Shown in pieces: positions 18,670 through 28,700 of a stretch of DNA of 64,000 nt (position 1 is the first letter of the stretch; every line of letters starts with the position of its first letter). Source of the DNA: Salifodinibacter halophilus (GTDB lineage Bacteria; Pseudomonadota; Gammaproteobacteria; Nevskiales; Salinisphaeraceae); contig JABEEB010000001.1 in assembly GCA_012999515.1 (NCBI GenBank), positions 806,001 through 870,000 of the forward strand, in the 5' to 3' direction. The notes beneath the pieces are model-generated. The model was not told the DNA's origin. It saw only the letters and a list, made by a program, of their open reading frames with translations, and made no database searches. The translations under genes were made by a program, and so were the position numbers.

Positions 18670-20253
18670 ATGTTTACCCACCTTTTCACGCGTACGGCAC
18701 TGCTGGTCGGTCTGCTGGTCGGCGCAGCGCATGGCGCCCCCGCCGCCGTTCTGCAGGTCGGCAATGGCAGCGAACCCGGCTCGCTCGATCCCCAAAAGAC
18801 CAATGGCGTCTGGGAGTCCCGCATCACCCTCGCGTTGTTCGAGCGCCTGGTCACCTATGCCGCTGATGGCAGCTTGACCCCCGGCCTAGCCGAGTCCTGG
18901 ACCATTAGCGACGACGGCACCACCTATACCTTCGACTTGCGCCAGGCCGAGTGGTCCGACGGCACACCGATCACCGCCGACGACGCCGTCTTCGCCCTGC
19001 GACGCCTGCTGAAACCGGCCATCGCCAACCACAACGCCAATCTCTACTACCCGATCGAAAACGCCCGGGCGGTCAATACTGGCGAGGCCAAGCCGAGTGA
19101 GCTGGGCGTCTCGGCACCGGACGACCACACCCTGGTCATCCAGCTCGACAACCCCACTGCCTACTTCCTGCAGGCGCTGGCCATGACCGAGGCCGCCCCG
19201 CTGCCCCAACATCTCATCGAAAAAGCCGGGGATGAATGGGCTAAGCCCGGCACCATGGTATCGAGCGGCGCCTTCACCCTGCAGGAATGGCGCCCCCAGG
19301 CACACGTCAAAATCAAGCAGAACCCACACTTCTACAATGCCGACGCGGTCTCTCTGGACGGTGTGACCTTTTACCCCACCGGCGACGCCAGCGCTGCCCT
19401 CAACCGCTTTCGCGCCGGTGACCTGGATATCTCATACACCAAAGTGCCCACCGCGCGTTCCGACTGGGTGAAAAACAACCTCGGCGACTCCCTCCGCGTG
19501 GGAGCGAAGGTCGGCGAATACTTCTACATGTTCAACCTCCGCGACGGCCAACCACTGGCCGACGAACGCGTGCGCGAGGCGCTCAACCTTGCCGTACGCC
19601 GCAAGGTGATCACCAAACAGATCCTCGGCATGGGGCAACATGCCTCGCACTGGTACGTGCCACGCGGCACCGAGAACGGCACACAAGGTTCGCTGGATTT
19701 CGCCGAACAGCCGATGAAGCAACGGCTGACGCGGGCCAAACGCCTCATGCGCGAGGCCGGCTACGGCCCCGACAACCCGCTGCACGTGACGTTGCGCTAC
19801 AACACCCTCGAGTCCCACAAGAAAATCGCCGTGGCCGTAGCCGCCATGTGGAAGCCGCTGGGCGTCGAAGTGGAACTGCTCAACGCCGAGGCGACCGTGC
19901 ACTTCGCGGCAATCAACGAAGGCGACTTCGAGATCGCCCGCTACGGCATGATCGCCACCATCAACGACCCTTACGACTTTCTCAACGCCTATGCCGAGGA
20001 CGGCTCCGCACAACGCAGCACCGGCTATCACAACGACGACTACGACGCCTTACTCAAGCGCAGCACCCAGGAGCTGGACACCGAACGCCGCACCGAGCTG
20101 ATGACCCAGGCCGAGCAGATGCTGCTCGACGACTACGCGCTGCTGCCGCTCTACGACTATGTCAGCGCCCACCTGGTCACGCCCGAGGTCAAAGGTTGGC
20201 AGACCACCGTTCTCGACGTTCACCCACTGCGCTACATCCATCTCGAAGACTAG
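18670..20253 (+). CDS. Peptide ABC transporter substrate-binding protein (OppA-like), second copy
   Basis: A 527-residue paralogue of the preceding protein, with its own signal peptide (FTRTALLVGLLVGAAHGAPA). Parallel segments include GSEPGSLDPQKTNGVWESRI, TYTFDLRQAEWSDGTPITAD and RYNTLESHKKIAVAVAAMW. Two binding proteins feeding one membrane complex may widen the peptide range. Starts at 18664 and 18670 are in frame. 18670 is preferred because AAAGGA (18658-18663) is then correctly spaced. The binding-site region differs enough from copy one to suggest different ligands (inference). Confidence 0.92.
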   Translation: MFTHLFTRTALLVGLLVGAAHGAPAAVLQVGNGSEPGSLDPQKTNGVWESRITLALFERLVTYAADGSLTPGLAESWTISDDGTTYTFDLRQAEWSDGTPITADDAVFALRRLLKPAIANHNANLYYPIENARAVNTGEAKPSELGVSAPDDHTLVIQLDNPTAYFLQALAMTEAAPLPQHLIEKAGDEWAKPGTMVSSGAFTLQEWRPQAHVKIKQNPHFYNADAVSLDGVTFYPTGDASAALNRFRAGDLDISYTKVPTARSDWVKNNLGDSLRVGAKVGEYFYMFNLRDGQPLADERVREALNLAVRRKVITKQILGMGQHASHWYVPRGTENGTQGSLDFAEQPMKQRLTRAKRLMREAGYGPDNPLHVTLRYNTLESHKKIAVAVAAMWKPLGVEVELLNAEATVHFAAINEGDFEIARYGMIATINDPYDFLNAYAEDGSAQRSTGYHNDDYDALLKRSTQELDTERRTELMTQAEQMLLDDYALLPLYDYVSAHLVTPEVKGWQTTVLDVHPLRYIHLED

Positions 20254-20307
20254 CTGCGTGATGTTCCACACCGCCCCACATCACCAGCCCATGCTGCGGA
20301 GGCCATC

Positions 20308-21234
20308 ATGTTGAGCTATACGTTGAAACGGCTGCTGCAAGCCATTCCAACGATGCTGTTCGTGATCACCATCTCGTTCTTTCTAATGCGCATCGCCCCC
20401 GGCGGCCCCTTCGACGGCGAGCGGGCCCTGCCGCCGGAGATCGAGGCCAACCTGATGGCTGCCTATCATCTGGACGAGCCCCTGCCGATGCAGTACGTAC
20501 GCTACATGGGCAACCTGCTGCAAGGCGACTTCGGCCCCTCCTTCAAGTACAAGGACTTCTCGGTCACCCAGCTGATCATGCAGGGCTTCCCGGTCAGCCT
20601 GGAAATCGGCGGGTTGGCAATTCTGCTGGCCCTGTTGCTCGGCCTGCCGCTGGGCGTAATCGCCGCGCTGAAGCGCAATTCGATCATCGATTATCTGGTG
20701 ATGGGCACAGCGCTGGCCGGCGTCGCGATTCCCAACTTCGTCATCGCGCCGATCCTGGCGCTGGTATTTGGGGTGCTGCTGGCATGGCTGCCGGCTGGCG
20801 GCTGGAACGGCGGTGCCCTGCCCAACCTGGTGCTGCCGGTCATCGCCCTGTCGATCCAGCAGCTCGCCTACATCGCGCGGATGATGCGCGCCAGCATGAT
20901 CGAGGTATTGAGCAGCCATTACATCCGCACCGCCCGGGCCAAGGGGCTGGCTGAGTCCCAGGTCATCTGGCGTCATGCGCTGCGCCCGGCGTTGCTGCCA
21001 GTGACGTCCTACCTCGGTCCGGCCGTCGCCGGGATCGTCACCGGCTCGGTGGTGATCGAACAGATCTTCGGCATTCCCGGCATCGGTCGCTACTTTGTGC
21101 AGGGCGCGCTTAACCGCGATTACACCCTGGTGATGGGCACGGTGGTGTTCTACGGCGCGCTGATCGTGCTGATGAATCTTCTCGTCGATCTGCTCTATTC
21201 CGCGCTGGATCCGCAGATCCGCCATGACGACTGA
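20308..21234 (+). CDS. oppB: Peptide ABC transporter permease (OppB-like)
   Basis: This 308-residue inner-membrane permease has the OppB/DppB N-terminal region (MLSYTLKRLLQAIPTMLFVI, the conserved cytoplasmic start and first helix). The BPD_transp_1 domain carries the EAA loop (YIRTARAKGLAESQVIWRHALRPALLP), which contacts the ATPase. Six membrane helices are expected. GGAGG precedes the ATG at normal spacing. The next gene starts 20 bases after the stop. With the adjacent OppC and the double ATPase it forms the import channel for peptides delivered by either binding protein. Confidence 0.95.
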   Translation: MLSYTLKRLLQAIPTMLFVITISFFLMRIAPGGPFDGERALPPEIEANLMAAYHLDEPLPMQYVRYMGNLLQGDFGPSFKYKDFSVTQLIMQGFPVSLEIGGLAILLALLLGLPLGVIAALKRNSIIDYLVMGTALAGVAIPNFVIAPILALVFGVLLAWLPAGGWNGGALPNLVLPVIALSIQQLAYIARMMRASMIEVLSSHYIRTARAKGLAESQVIWRHALRPALLPVTSYLGPAVAGIVTGSVVIEQIFGIPGIGRYFVQGALNRDYTLVMGTVVFYGALIVLMNLLVDLLYSALDPQIRHDD

Positions 21235-21254
21235 CCCGCAGGGAGCGGATAGCC

Positions 21255-22181
21255 ATGACCACTGATTCCCGTACCCACGACGGCGACCACCATGCCATGG
21301 CCGATGACCTTGGTTCGGATGCCACACCGTCTGCCGGCGAAAGCCTGACACGTGACGCCTGGCGGCGCCTCAAGCAAAACCGCGCGGCGATGGTCAGCCT
21401 GGTGATGCTGTGCGTCATCGCCGTGCTCTGCGTCTTCGGCCCCTATGTCTTGCCCTGGGGACTCGCCGAGGTCGACTGGAATGCCTTCACCGCGCCGCCG
21501 AGCCTCGAGAATGGACACTTCCTCGGTACCGACGCCAATGGCCGTGACCTGCTCACCCGCACGCTGTACGGCGGCCGAGTTTCGTTGTCGGTGGCGCTGG
21601 TGGCGAGCCTCGTCAGCCTGGTGATCGGCGTGCTCTACGGTGCTATCTCCGGCTATATCGGCGGCCGGGTGGACAACGCCATGATGAGCTTCGTCGACAT
21701 CATGTATTCGCTGCCCTTCATGTTCCTGGTGATCCTGCTGATGGTGGTGTTCGGCCACAACATCTTGCTGATCTACGCCGCCATCGGCGCTGTGGAATGG
21801 CTGGACATGGCGCGCATCGTGCGCGGCCAAACCCTGGCGCTCAAGCAACGCGAATTCGTCGAGGCGGCCCATGCCCTGGGCGTGGGAAACTCCAAGATCG
21901 TCACCCGCCACCTGATTCCGAATGCCATCGGCCCGGTGATCGTCTACGTCACCTTGACCGTGCCCAAGGTCATCCTGCTCGAGAGCTTTCTGTCGTTCCT
22001 CGGCCTCGGCGTGCAGGAGCCGCTGACCAGCTGGGGTGTGCTGATCTCCGAAGGCACCAACACGATGCAGAGCGCTTCCTGGATGCTGCTGGTGCCGTCG
22101 ATATTCCTAGCGGTAACGCTGTTCTGCCTCAACTTCCTGGGCGACGGATTGCGTGACGCCCTGGACCCCAAAACTCGCTAG
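21255..22181 (+). CDS. oppC: Peptide ABC transporter permease (OppC-like)
   Basis: This 308-residue permease partners OppB. It has the OppC_N segment (DAWRRLKQNRAAMVSLVMLC) after a hydrophilic N-terminal tail, and HFLGTDANGRDLLTRTLYGGR, the classic OppC/DppC signature. An EAA loop (EFVEAAHALGVGNSKIVTRHLIPNAIGP) follows. The hydrophilic first 35 residues are longer than in many homologues and the extreme N-terminus is uncertain; GGGAG upstream of 21255 supports this start. The following ATPase gene is ten bases downstream. Confidence 0.95.
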   Translation: MTTDSRTHDGDHHAMADDLGSDATPSAGESLTRDAWRRLKQNRAAMVSLVMLCVIAVLCVFGPYVLPWGLAEVDWNAFTAPPSLENGHFLGTDANGRDLLTRTLYGGRVSLSVALVASLVSLVIGVLYGAISGYIGGRVDNAMMSFVDIMYSLPFMFLVILLMVVFGHNILLIYAAIGAVEWLDMARIVRGQTLALKQREFVEAAHALGVGNSKIVTRHLIPNAIGPVIVYVTLTVPKVILLESFLSFLGLGVQEPLTSWGVLISEGTNTMQSASWMLLVPSIFLAVTLFCLNFLGDGLRDALDPKTR

Positions 22182-22190
22182 GAGCACGCC

Positions 22191-23789
22191 ATGAGCGACA
22201 TCCTGCTCGACGTCGACAATCTGAGTGTCGATTTCCAGCTTCCCGATGGCACCGTCTCGGCGGTCAAGGACGTGAGCTTCGACATCCATGCTGGCGAGAC
22301 GGTGGCGTTGGTCGGCGAATCCGGCTCCGGCAAATCGGTCTCTGCCACCGCCGCCATGCGTCTGTTGCCCGATCTGGCCCAGACTCGCGGGGCGATTCGC
22401 TTCCGCGGTGAAGATCTGCTCGCTGCCACCCTGCGCCGCATGCGACGCATCCGCGGCAATGCCATTTCGATGATCTTCCAGGAGCCGATGACCTCGCTTA
22501 ACCCGTTGCACCGGGTCGGCACCCAGATCATCGAGGTCCTGACCCGGCACAACAAGGCCAAGGGCCGAGCGGCCCGCACCCGGGCCATCGAGCTTCTGGA
22601 ACAGGTCGGCATTCCCGAGCCCGAGCGGCGCATCAACAGCTACCCCCACGAACTCTCCGGTGGCCAGAGCCAGCGCGTGATGATCGCCATGGCGCTGGCG
22701 TGCGAACCGGAACTGCTGATCGCTGACGAGCCCACCACAGCCCTGGATGTCACGATCCAGATGCAGATCCTACAACTGCTCAAGTCTCTGCAGGCGCGCT
22801 ATGGCATGGCGATCCTGTTCATCACCCATGACCTGGGCATCGTGCGCCACTTCGCCGACCGGGTCTGCACGATGCGGCACGGCGAAATGGTCGAGCGCGG
22901 CGACACCGCCGAGGTCTTTACCAACCCCCGCCACGATTACACACGCATGCTGGTCAACGCCGAACCGCACGGCGGCAAGTCGCCGGTCGAAGCCAGCGCG
23001 CCGGTCTTGCTGGAGGCGCGGAACCTGCACGTCCACTTCGCCCTCAAGAAGCGACTGTTGCGCCCCAATTCCTACTTCGAGGCGGTCAGCGACATCAACC
23101 TGAGCATCCAGCACGGCCAGACCGTCGGCGTGGTCGGCGAGTCTGGCTCTGGCAAGTCGACGCTCGGCCGTGCCTTGCTGCGCCTGCTCAAGAGCAGCGG
23201 CGATATCCGCTTCGATGGCCACGACCTCGCCACTCTAGATCGCGCCGGCATGCAACCGTTACGTTCGCGCCTGCAGGTCGTCTTCCAAGACCCCTTCGGC
23301 TCGCTTTCGCCACGCCTGACCGTCGGCGAGGTTATCAGTGAAGGGCTGCGCGTCCATCACCCGGAACTCGACCGGCGCCAGCGCGAACGCCAGGTCATCG
23401 AGGCCCTGGAGGAAGTGGCGCTGGATCCGGCCATGCGCAAGCGCTATCCCCACGAATTTTCCGGCGGCCAGCGCCAACGCATCGCCATCGCCCGTGCCCT
23501 GGTGCTCAAGCCGGAGTTCCTGCTGCTCGACGAACCGACCTCGGCGCTCGACCGCTCCGTGCAGGTCACGGTGATCGAGCTGCTGCGCGATATCCAGGCG
23601 AAGCACGGCCTGACCTACTTGTTCATCAGCCACGACCTCTCGGTGGTACGCGCCTTGGCCGACACCGTGATGGTGATGAAATCGGGTCAGGTCGTCGAAC
23701 AAGGGGCGACCGAGGCGATCTTCGCCAACCCAAGCGAAGCCTATACCCGCGAACTGATGCGGGCGGCCTTCGTCGACGACGCCGCCTGA
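22191..23789 (+). CDS. Fused double ATP-binding protein of peptide ABC transporter (OppD-OppF / YejF type)
   Basis: A 532-residue protein with two complete ABC ATPase domains in one chain, equivalent to OppD plus OppF and organised like YejF. The first has Walker A GESGSGKS near residue 43, signature LSGGQSQR and Walker [13 protein letters not shown]. The second has GESGSGKST near residue 318, FSGGQRQR and [11 protein letters not shown]. Each domain ends with the family [17 protein letters not shown] or [16 protein letters not shown] motif. It energises the OppBC channel. It is the last operon gene; 265 bases of A+T-richer DNA precede the porin and probably hold the porin promoter. Confidence 0.95.
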   Translation: MSDILLDVDNLSVDFQLPDGTVSAVKDVSFDIHAGETVALVGESGSGKSVSATAAMRLLPDLAQTRGAIRFRGEDLLAATLRRMRRIRGNAISMIFQEPMTSLNPLHRVGTQIIEVLTRHNKAKGRAARTRAIELLEQVGIPEPERRINSYPHELSGGQSQRVMIAMALACEPELLIADEPTTALDVTIQMQILQLLKSLQARYGMAILFITHDLGIVRHFADRVCTMRHGEMVERGDTAEVFTNPRHDYTRMLVNAEPHGGKSPVEASAPVLLEARNLHVHFALKKRLLRPNSYFEAVSDINLSIQHGQTVGVVGESGSGKSTLGRALLRLLKSSGDIRFDGHDLATLDRAGMQPLRSRLQVVFQDPFGSLSPRLTVGEVISEGLRVHHPELDRRQRERQVIEALEEVALDPAMRKRYPHEFSGGQRQRIAIARALVLKPEFLLLDEPTSALDRSVQVTVIELLRDIQAKHGLTYLFISHDLSVVRALADTVMVMKSGQVVEQGATEAIFANPSEAYTRELMRAAFVDDAA

Positions 23790-24054
23790 TGTCCGACGGA
23801 TACCGACGCTCCTATCCGGCCGTGGACACTCTCAGGCGTCCACCAGGGGCGACTGCGGCCATACGACAGGACCAGGCTCTTCATTTTCATTTATTCAGTT
23901 AACAAAAATTACTTATGCAAAACGGCATAATTACAGTGGGCGTGCCGCCGTGACACACGCGGCGACACCTTCTCACTGTTGACCGACCGGGCCACCCCGA
24001 GTCGCTTCGCCTCTCTCGAATTTACAATAAAAACAACAACTAATAAGGTTTGGC

Positions 24055-25173
24055 ATGTTCCATAACCACAAACTAACCGGGCTGGCCATCGCTATCGGCG
24101 CCGCCCTCACGGCCCCATCAGCCCTGGCCTTCACGGCCTACAAAACCGAGCACAACCAAATCGACATCAGCGGACGTCTATCCTTCTACAGCGAGTTCGT
24201 TGACCACGTGGATGATGACGATCCTTCTACCTACGGGCGCATTCGCCTGACCCCCGAGCATGAGTTCGAGAACGGCTGGTCACTCGTAGGACGTGCCGGA
24301 GTAGGCTTCTATCCCCTCTACAAAGACGGTTACGATGGCCATACCCAGCGCCAGCTCTACGTTGGCGTTCAGCACGACGACTACGGGAAACTGCTGATCG
24401 GCAAGCAGGATGCGTTGTGGAACGATATGGTCGCCACTTGGACGGACTGGTTCTGGTACAACGGCGCCTCCGCTCAGGGCAGCTGGAATGGCGCCTATGG
24501 CGACGGCGGCTTCGAAGGCAATGGCCGCCCCCACCGTGCGGTTACCTACCAGAACACCTGGGGCGACTGGAGCCTCGGGCTGCTCTACCAGACCTCCCGC
24601 GACAACGTGCCGACCGGGAGCGGGTATACCGGCAACCTGACCAGGCTCGAACGCGACTATACCGCCCAGGGGGCCCTCGTCTGGCAGCCGACCGAGGACC
24701 TGTCGCTGGGCGCGACCTACACCCACAGTGCCATCGACGGCAAAACCGCCACCGGCAACAAGCAGTCGCAGGACGTCAATGCCGGCTTGCTCGCCGCTCG
24801 CTGGACACCGGGCAACTGGTACTTCGCGTTTACCGGTGGCCGCTACGACAATCTGGTGCGTGACAACGAGTTCAGCGGCGTCAACACGGCCGACGGAATT
24901 ATCGACGAGGCCCGAGGCTACGAAGGGGTGGCGCTGTATGGCATCGAGCACCAGGTGCCCGGCAGGGTGGAGCTCTACACCGGCTTCAACCGCCTGGAAG
25001 ACAGAGCCTCCGAGGCGCGCAAAGCCTTCTACCTGGTCGGCGCGGCCTGGCGGATCTTCAACCAGAACCTAACCATCGCCCTGGAACGCAAGTTCGACGA
25101 CTCCGTCGATGCCGGCGGCTCAAGCGACATCAACAACAACGAGACGGACTTCCTGGTGCGCTACGACTTCTGA
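24055..25173 (+). CDS. Gram-negative porin (OmpC/OmpF-like trimeric type)
   Basis: A 372-residue outer-membrane protein with a signal peptide (LTGLAIAIGAALTAPSALA, cleavage near residue 24). Alternating beta-strand patterns end in the C-terminal signature LVRYDF, with the terminal phenylalanine recognised by the Bam complex. Porin features include the N-terminal strand IDISGRLSFYSEF and LYVGVQHDDYGKLLIGKQD, the usual L3 approach. It probably gives peptides or other small solutes access to the periplasm for the neighbouring transporter. AAGG lies six bases before the ATG. A perfect hairpin follows the stop, so it ends a transcription unit. Confidence 0.9.
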   Translation: MFHNHKLTGLAIAIGAALTAPSALAFTAYKTEHNQIDISGRLSFYSEFVDHVDDDDPSTYGRIRLTPEHEFENGWSLVGRAGVGFYPLYKDGYDGHTQRQLYVGVQHDDYGKLLIGKQDALWNDMVATWTDWFWYNGASAQGSWNGAYGDGGFEGNGRPHRAVTYQNTWGDWSLGLLYQTSRDNVPTGSGYTGNLTRLERDYTAQGALVWQPTEDLSLGATYTHSAIDGKTATGNKQSQDVNAGLLAARWTPGNWYFAFTGGRYDNLVRDNEFSGVNTADGIIDEARGYEGVALYGIEHQVPGRVELYTGFNRLEDRASEARKAFYLVGAAWRIFNQNLTIALERKFDDSVDAGGSSDINNNETDFLVRYDF

Positions 25174-25191
25174 GCATCGTTCTACCTTCAT

Positions 25192-25214
25192 GGGCCGGGC
25201 ATAACGCCCGGCCC
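25192..25214 (+). terminator. Hairpin downstream of porin gene
   Basis: A perfect 9-bp GC-rich stem (GGGCCGGGC / GCCCGGCCC) with loop ATAAC lies 19 bases after the porin stop. The T-tract is missing, so it is only a probable terminator. Confidence 0.6.
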
Positions 25215-25230
25215 CTCCGGGGCGATGTCA

Positions 25231-25568
25231 GTCTCAATGAGGCAGCGCAACACCGGCCCACCGGGCGAGTTTTTGCCAACGAACATTGTTCCCGTCACCT
25301 AGGCACGGGCACCGAGTGTCGTCGCACAGGAGCTCGCTCGCCATACGGGCAATTCTGTCGAGGGTCATGATTCCAACCTGGCAGGCCACCGAGGCCCCTT
25401 GATGCGTCATTCGCCTTGCCGGCGGCAGCCAAGTTGCATCTGAACGAGGCGTTGTAGGTCGTGGTGGCTCATCCGATGCACAAGCGCTCGGCACCCAGCA
25501 CGCCCACACTTGAAAGCGAATGCCCCAACGATTCACGTCGCCAGGTCTCCTCGCGCGCGGTTATCTCG
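25231..25568. repeat. Degenerate direct repeat, copy B (between porin and autotransporter)
   Basis: It begins GTCTCAATGAG like copy A and continues with matching blocks (CAGCGCAACACC; ACATTGTTCCCGTCAC; GAGGGTCATGATTCC for AAGGCTATGACCCC). It extends to a tract with GAAAGCG and CGTCGCCAGGTCTCCTCGC that also aligns with A and C. A 100-codon minus-strand ORF across it is not shared by copy A, so I do not call it a gene. The bases 25569-25794 before the autotransporter hold no gene I can support; the last 60 are A+T rich and could be its promoter. Confidence 0.55.
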
Positions 25569-25794
25569 CTCTGCCGCCCCTTACAGCCAGCCCATGGCCG
25601 CGAGCGCCTAACGAGAATCTCACGAGAATATCAACGGCCTGATCCCCGCTCATATCCACCCAAGGGCACAGGCTCCTTGGTCTACAAGCCAAGCAAACCT
25701 TGACGAGATTGGCGACCTAACAATTAAAAACCTTCCACGTCATAGATGACCAGTTTGAGGGATTTTAGTTCTTAATTAATCAAGTAATTTACCA

Positions 25795-28700
25795 ATGACA
25801 AATAAAATAACAACAAAGCAATATATACGGCATTGGAACAGGTTTTATTCCCGACAGGCTTGGCTTATCAGCTGTCTAATAAGCGCAACCTGCTTGTCAG
25901 CAATCGGATTTTTCGTGACGAATTCGGCCTTCGCACAGGAGGTTTCATCGGGAAAAGGCGGGGATAGCCGAACTTTTAAAATGCTCGTTGCGAATATATA
26001 TAATGGGCATCTAGGCGGCAATTCTAGAAAAGACTCGCTTCCTCTGGCGAGAAAGAAATTCCTCGATGAGGGAGGCTACGATGCCTTGCTTTTTCAAGAG
26101 ACACTAGGTAAACAGCAGCATAGCGAGGGAAGGCAGTATCCCGATCACTATTTATCCATGCCAAAGCAATACAAAACGGCATGGGATAAAAAAGGAACGA
26201 ATAGTGGAAAGTATCGCGCATCCGCCACGATTACTCGTTTACCTACTAAAGACAGCGGCATCGGGATGCCTGGCGGCGGCCACGAGAACGTGGTCAGCCG
26301 GCTCGAACTAAAATCGGGAGCGACTGGCCGGCCACCAATGATCGTATCCTCGAGTTACTCGGATGGACATGTAGATCAAGGCGGCATTAATAATAATAAC
26401 GCGCTGGCGAAAAATTTCAATAAATGGGCCTCAAAAAAGGCTATACCATTGATGTTTGGCGGGGATCTAAACTCTGGGGACGTCGGACAATGGGGGCTGA
26501 ATCAAGAAAATTACCCGTTACCGGATAATGCCCCGACAACACTCAACATACTGAAAAAACGTTTTCAGCTACTGCAAACAGCAGATGAACGTGCCCTTTT
26601 CGAAAAAGCCGATGGATACAACTATAGACATACCTGGCCATCGCGGGTGAAGCAGAACAGAGAGAGCTATCAACGCACAGAAAAAGATTCGAGTAACAAA
26701 CACGCCGGTCCATCATCAGGCTATTTTGCGTCAGCAAAGATTGACCATATTCTATTATCACGCCCCTTTGTGAAATGGTACTCGATTAATGACCCGAAAA
26801 ATGATGCTTATGTAGGGAAAAAACTACGATCCCGCACTGTGGTTTCAAGAAACTCAAATGGCACTCCAATTGAGACCATTTCAGACCATGAAATTACCGC
26901 GCATAATTACTTTTATGTCGGACCTCGCATTAGAATCATTAAAGATCGTAAATCGATAGCACTGACTTTCGATTCCAGCATCCCTTTCAATGACATTGAC
27001 CGACTCTCAAAAGAAAATAAAAATGTCTATGTCAATGTTGATGTCGATGCTGATAAAAAAGAATTTCGATTTTCTCGAAACAACAACCGTACGGACACTG
27101 TCTTCCAGAATGTTTCGGATGACAACGGCCATTCAAACTTAAAGACCTCTGAGATCAGCTCTGCACTAAATCTTGATAATTCGAGGGTGCAAGACGCTTT
27201 GAATAAGCGCCAAGAAGAACTGGGGCGTCTGCCGATTGATTTTGATGAAGACCCGAACGCTGCGTTCAAGGTTGCCGTAAATTGCCACGACCCGCGGCAT
27301 CTGAGCGTCAAAGGTGTTGAGGATCTATGCATCGATGATCATCGTTCTATCGAGCGCATTGTGATCAAAGACGGCGTAACGGTTGCGATTGACGAAGATG
27401 CAGCTCTCGGAGCACCTGGGGAACCGGTATTGCTTAACCATGGCGGTCTGCGTACTGCAGGACCTGAGGATCGCAAAGATGGGCGGTGGGCTGCCTGGAC
27501 CCAAGGAGTGACCGATAAAGACGACGAGCAGGTCCTGAATTCAGACGGCCAACCTGTTTTTGACAAGGTCATACTCGACCAGATTGATCGGCCGATCGTG
27601 CTTGGCCCGAATGGTGGCTGGATTGAGATTTCCGATCCGAACCAGCCGGTGACCGTGACGGGGCCCATCAAAGACATTCAGCCTGGGCAAAGCAGTCGTC
27701 AGGGACTGACCAAGAAAGGCGTTGGGACGCTGATCCTAGGCGCGAAAAATACTTATACCGGTGGCACGAACGTTGAGGAAGGCGAGCTGCGAGCCGGTGT
27801 CGCCGGCGCATTTGTCGATAATACGCTTTACCGCGTCGGTGGCGGCAAGCTCAATCTGAACGATTACGATCTCACCATATCGTCATTGTCAGGCGATGGT
27901 GGTGTGATTGAGATGGGGAGTGCCAACCTTACCGTCAAGCAAGGAAAAGACAGCCAATACGCTGGGGCAATTGCAGGCACAGGCAATTTCACCAAATCGG
28001 GCAAGGCTCAGCTTGATCTAATCGGAACGAACACCTTTACCGGCCAAACCACTGTGCAGAAAGGGGCACTATTGATAAACGGATCGATCGCCTCGTCTTC
28101 ACTGACGACCGTTGAAAGCGGCGCAAAGCTGGGCGGGAACGGCACTGTCGGGAACACCGTTATTGCTGACGGCGGCACCATCGCGCCAGGCAATTCGATT
28201 GGCGAACTGAAGGTCAATGGTGATCTAACACTGAAGCCTGGCTCAACCTATGAAGTCGAGATCAACTCGAAAAGCGAGAGCGATCGGATCACATCACATG
28301 GGAAGGTGACACTCGGCGGCGCCAATGTCGAGGTCCAAGCGCAACAGGACGGTGACGGCACCTATAACGGCTATAAGGAAGGCATGCAATACAAGGTGGT
28401 GCATGCTGACGATGGCGTAGAAGGTCAGCTCAATGATGTCAAGAACGAGGATTTAGCCTTCCTTGAGGTTCTTCCGACCTATGACGGCAATAATGCCTAT
28501 CTGGTAACCCGGCGAAAAACATCAGACTCCAATGAGACTGCTCCCGTCGACGGGACTGATCCCACTGCCCCTGCCGGTAAAGTTCGTCTCGATGGCAAGC
28601 CGGATGATCCGATTCCCTTCGCCTCGGTTGCCGAAACGCCCAACCAAGCGGCGGTGGCTGATGCAATCGATGCCAGCGGCCGGGGTCACCGTCTTTATGA

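Noticed and set aside
20383-21351. 322-codon minus-strand ORF across oppB
   Set aside because: It is fully antisense to a clear permease gene in GC-rich DNA, and its His/Gln/Asp-rich composition is typical of a shadow frame. The same holds for long antisense frames at 17933-18568, 19432-20031 and 21195-21911.
25234-25536. 100-codon minus-strand ORF in repeat B
   Set aside because: The aligned part of copy A has stops and length changes in this frame, so coding is not conserved.
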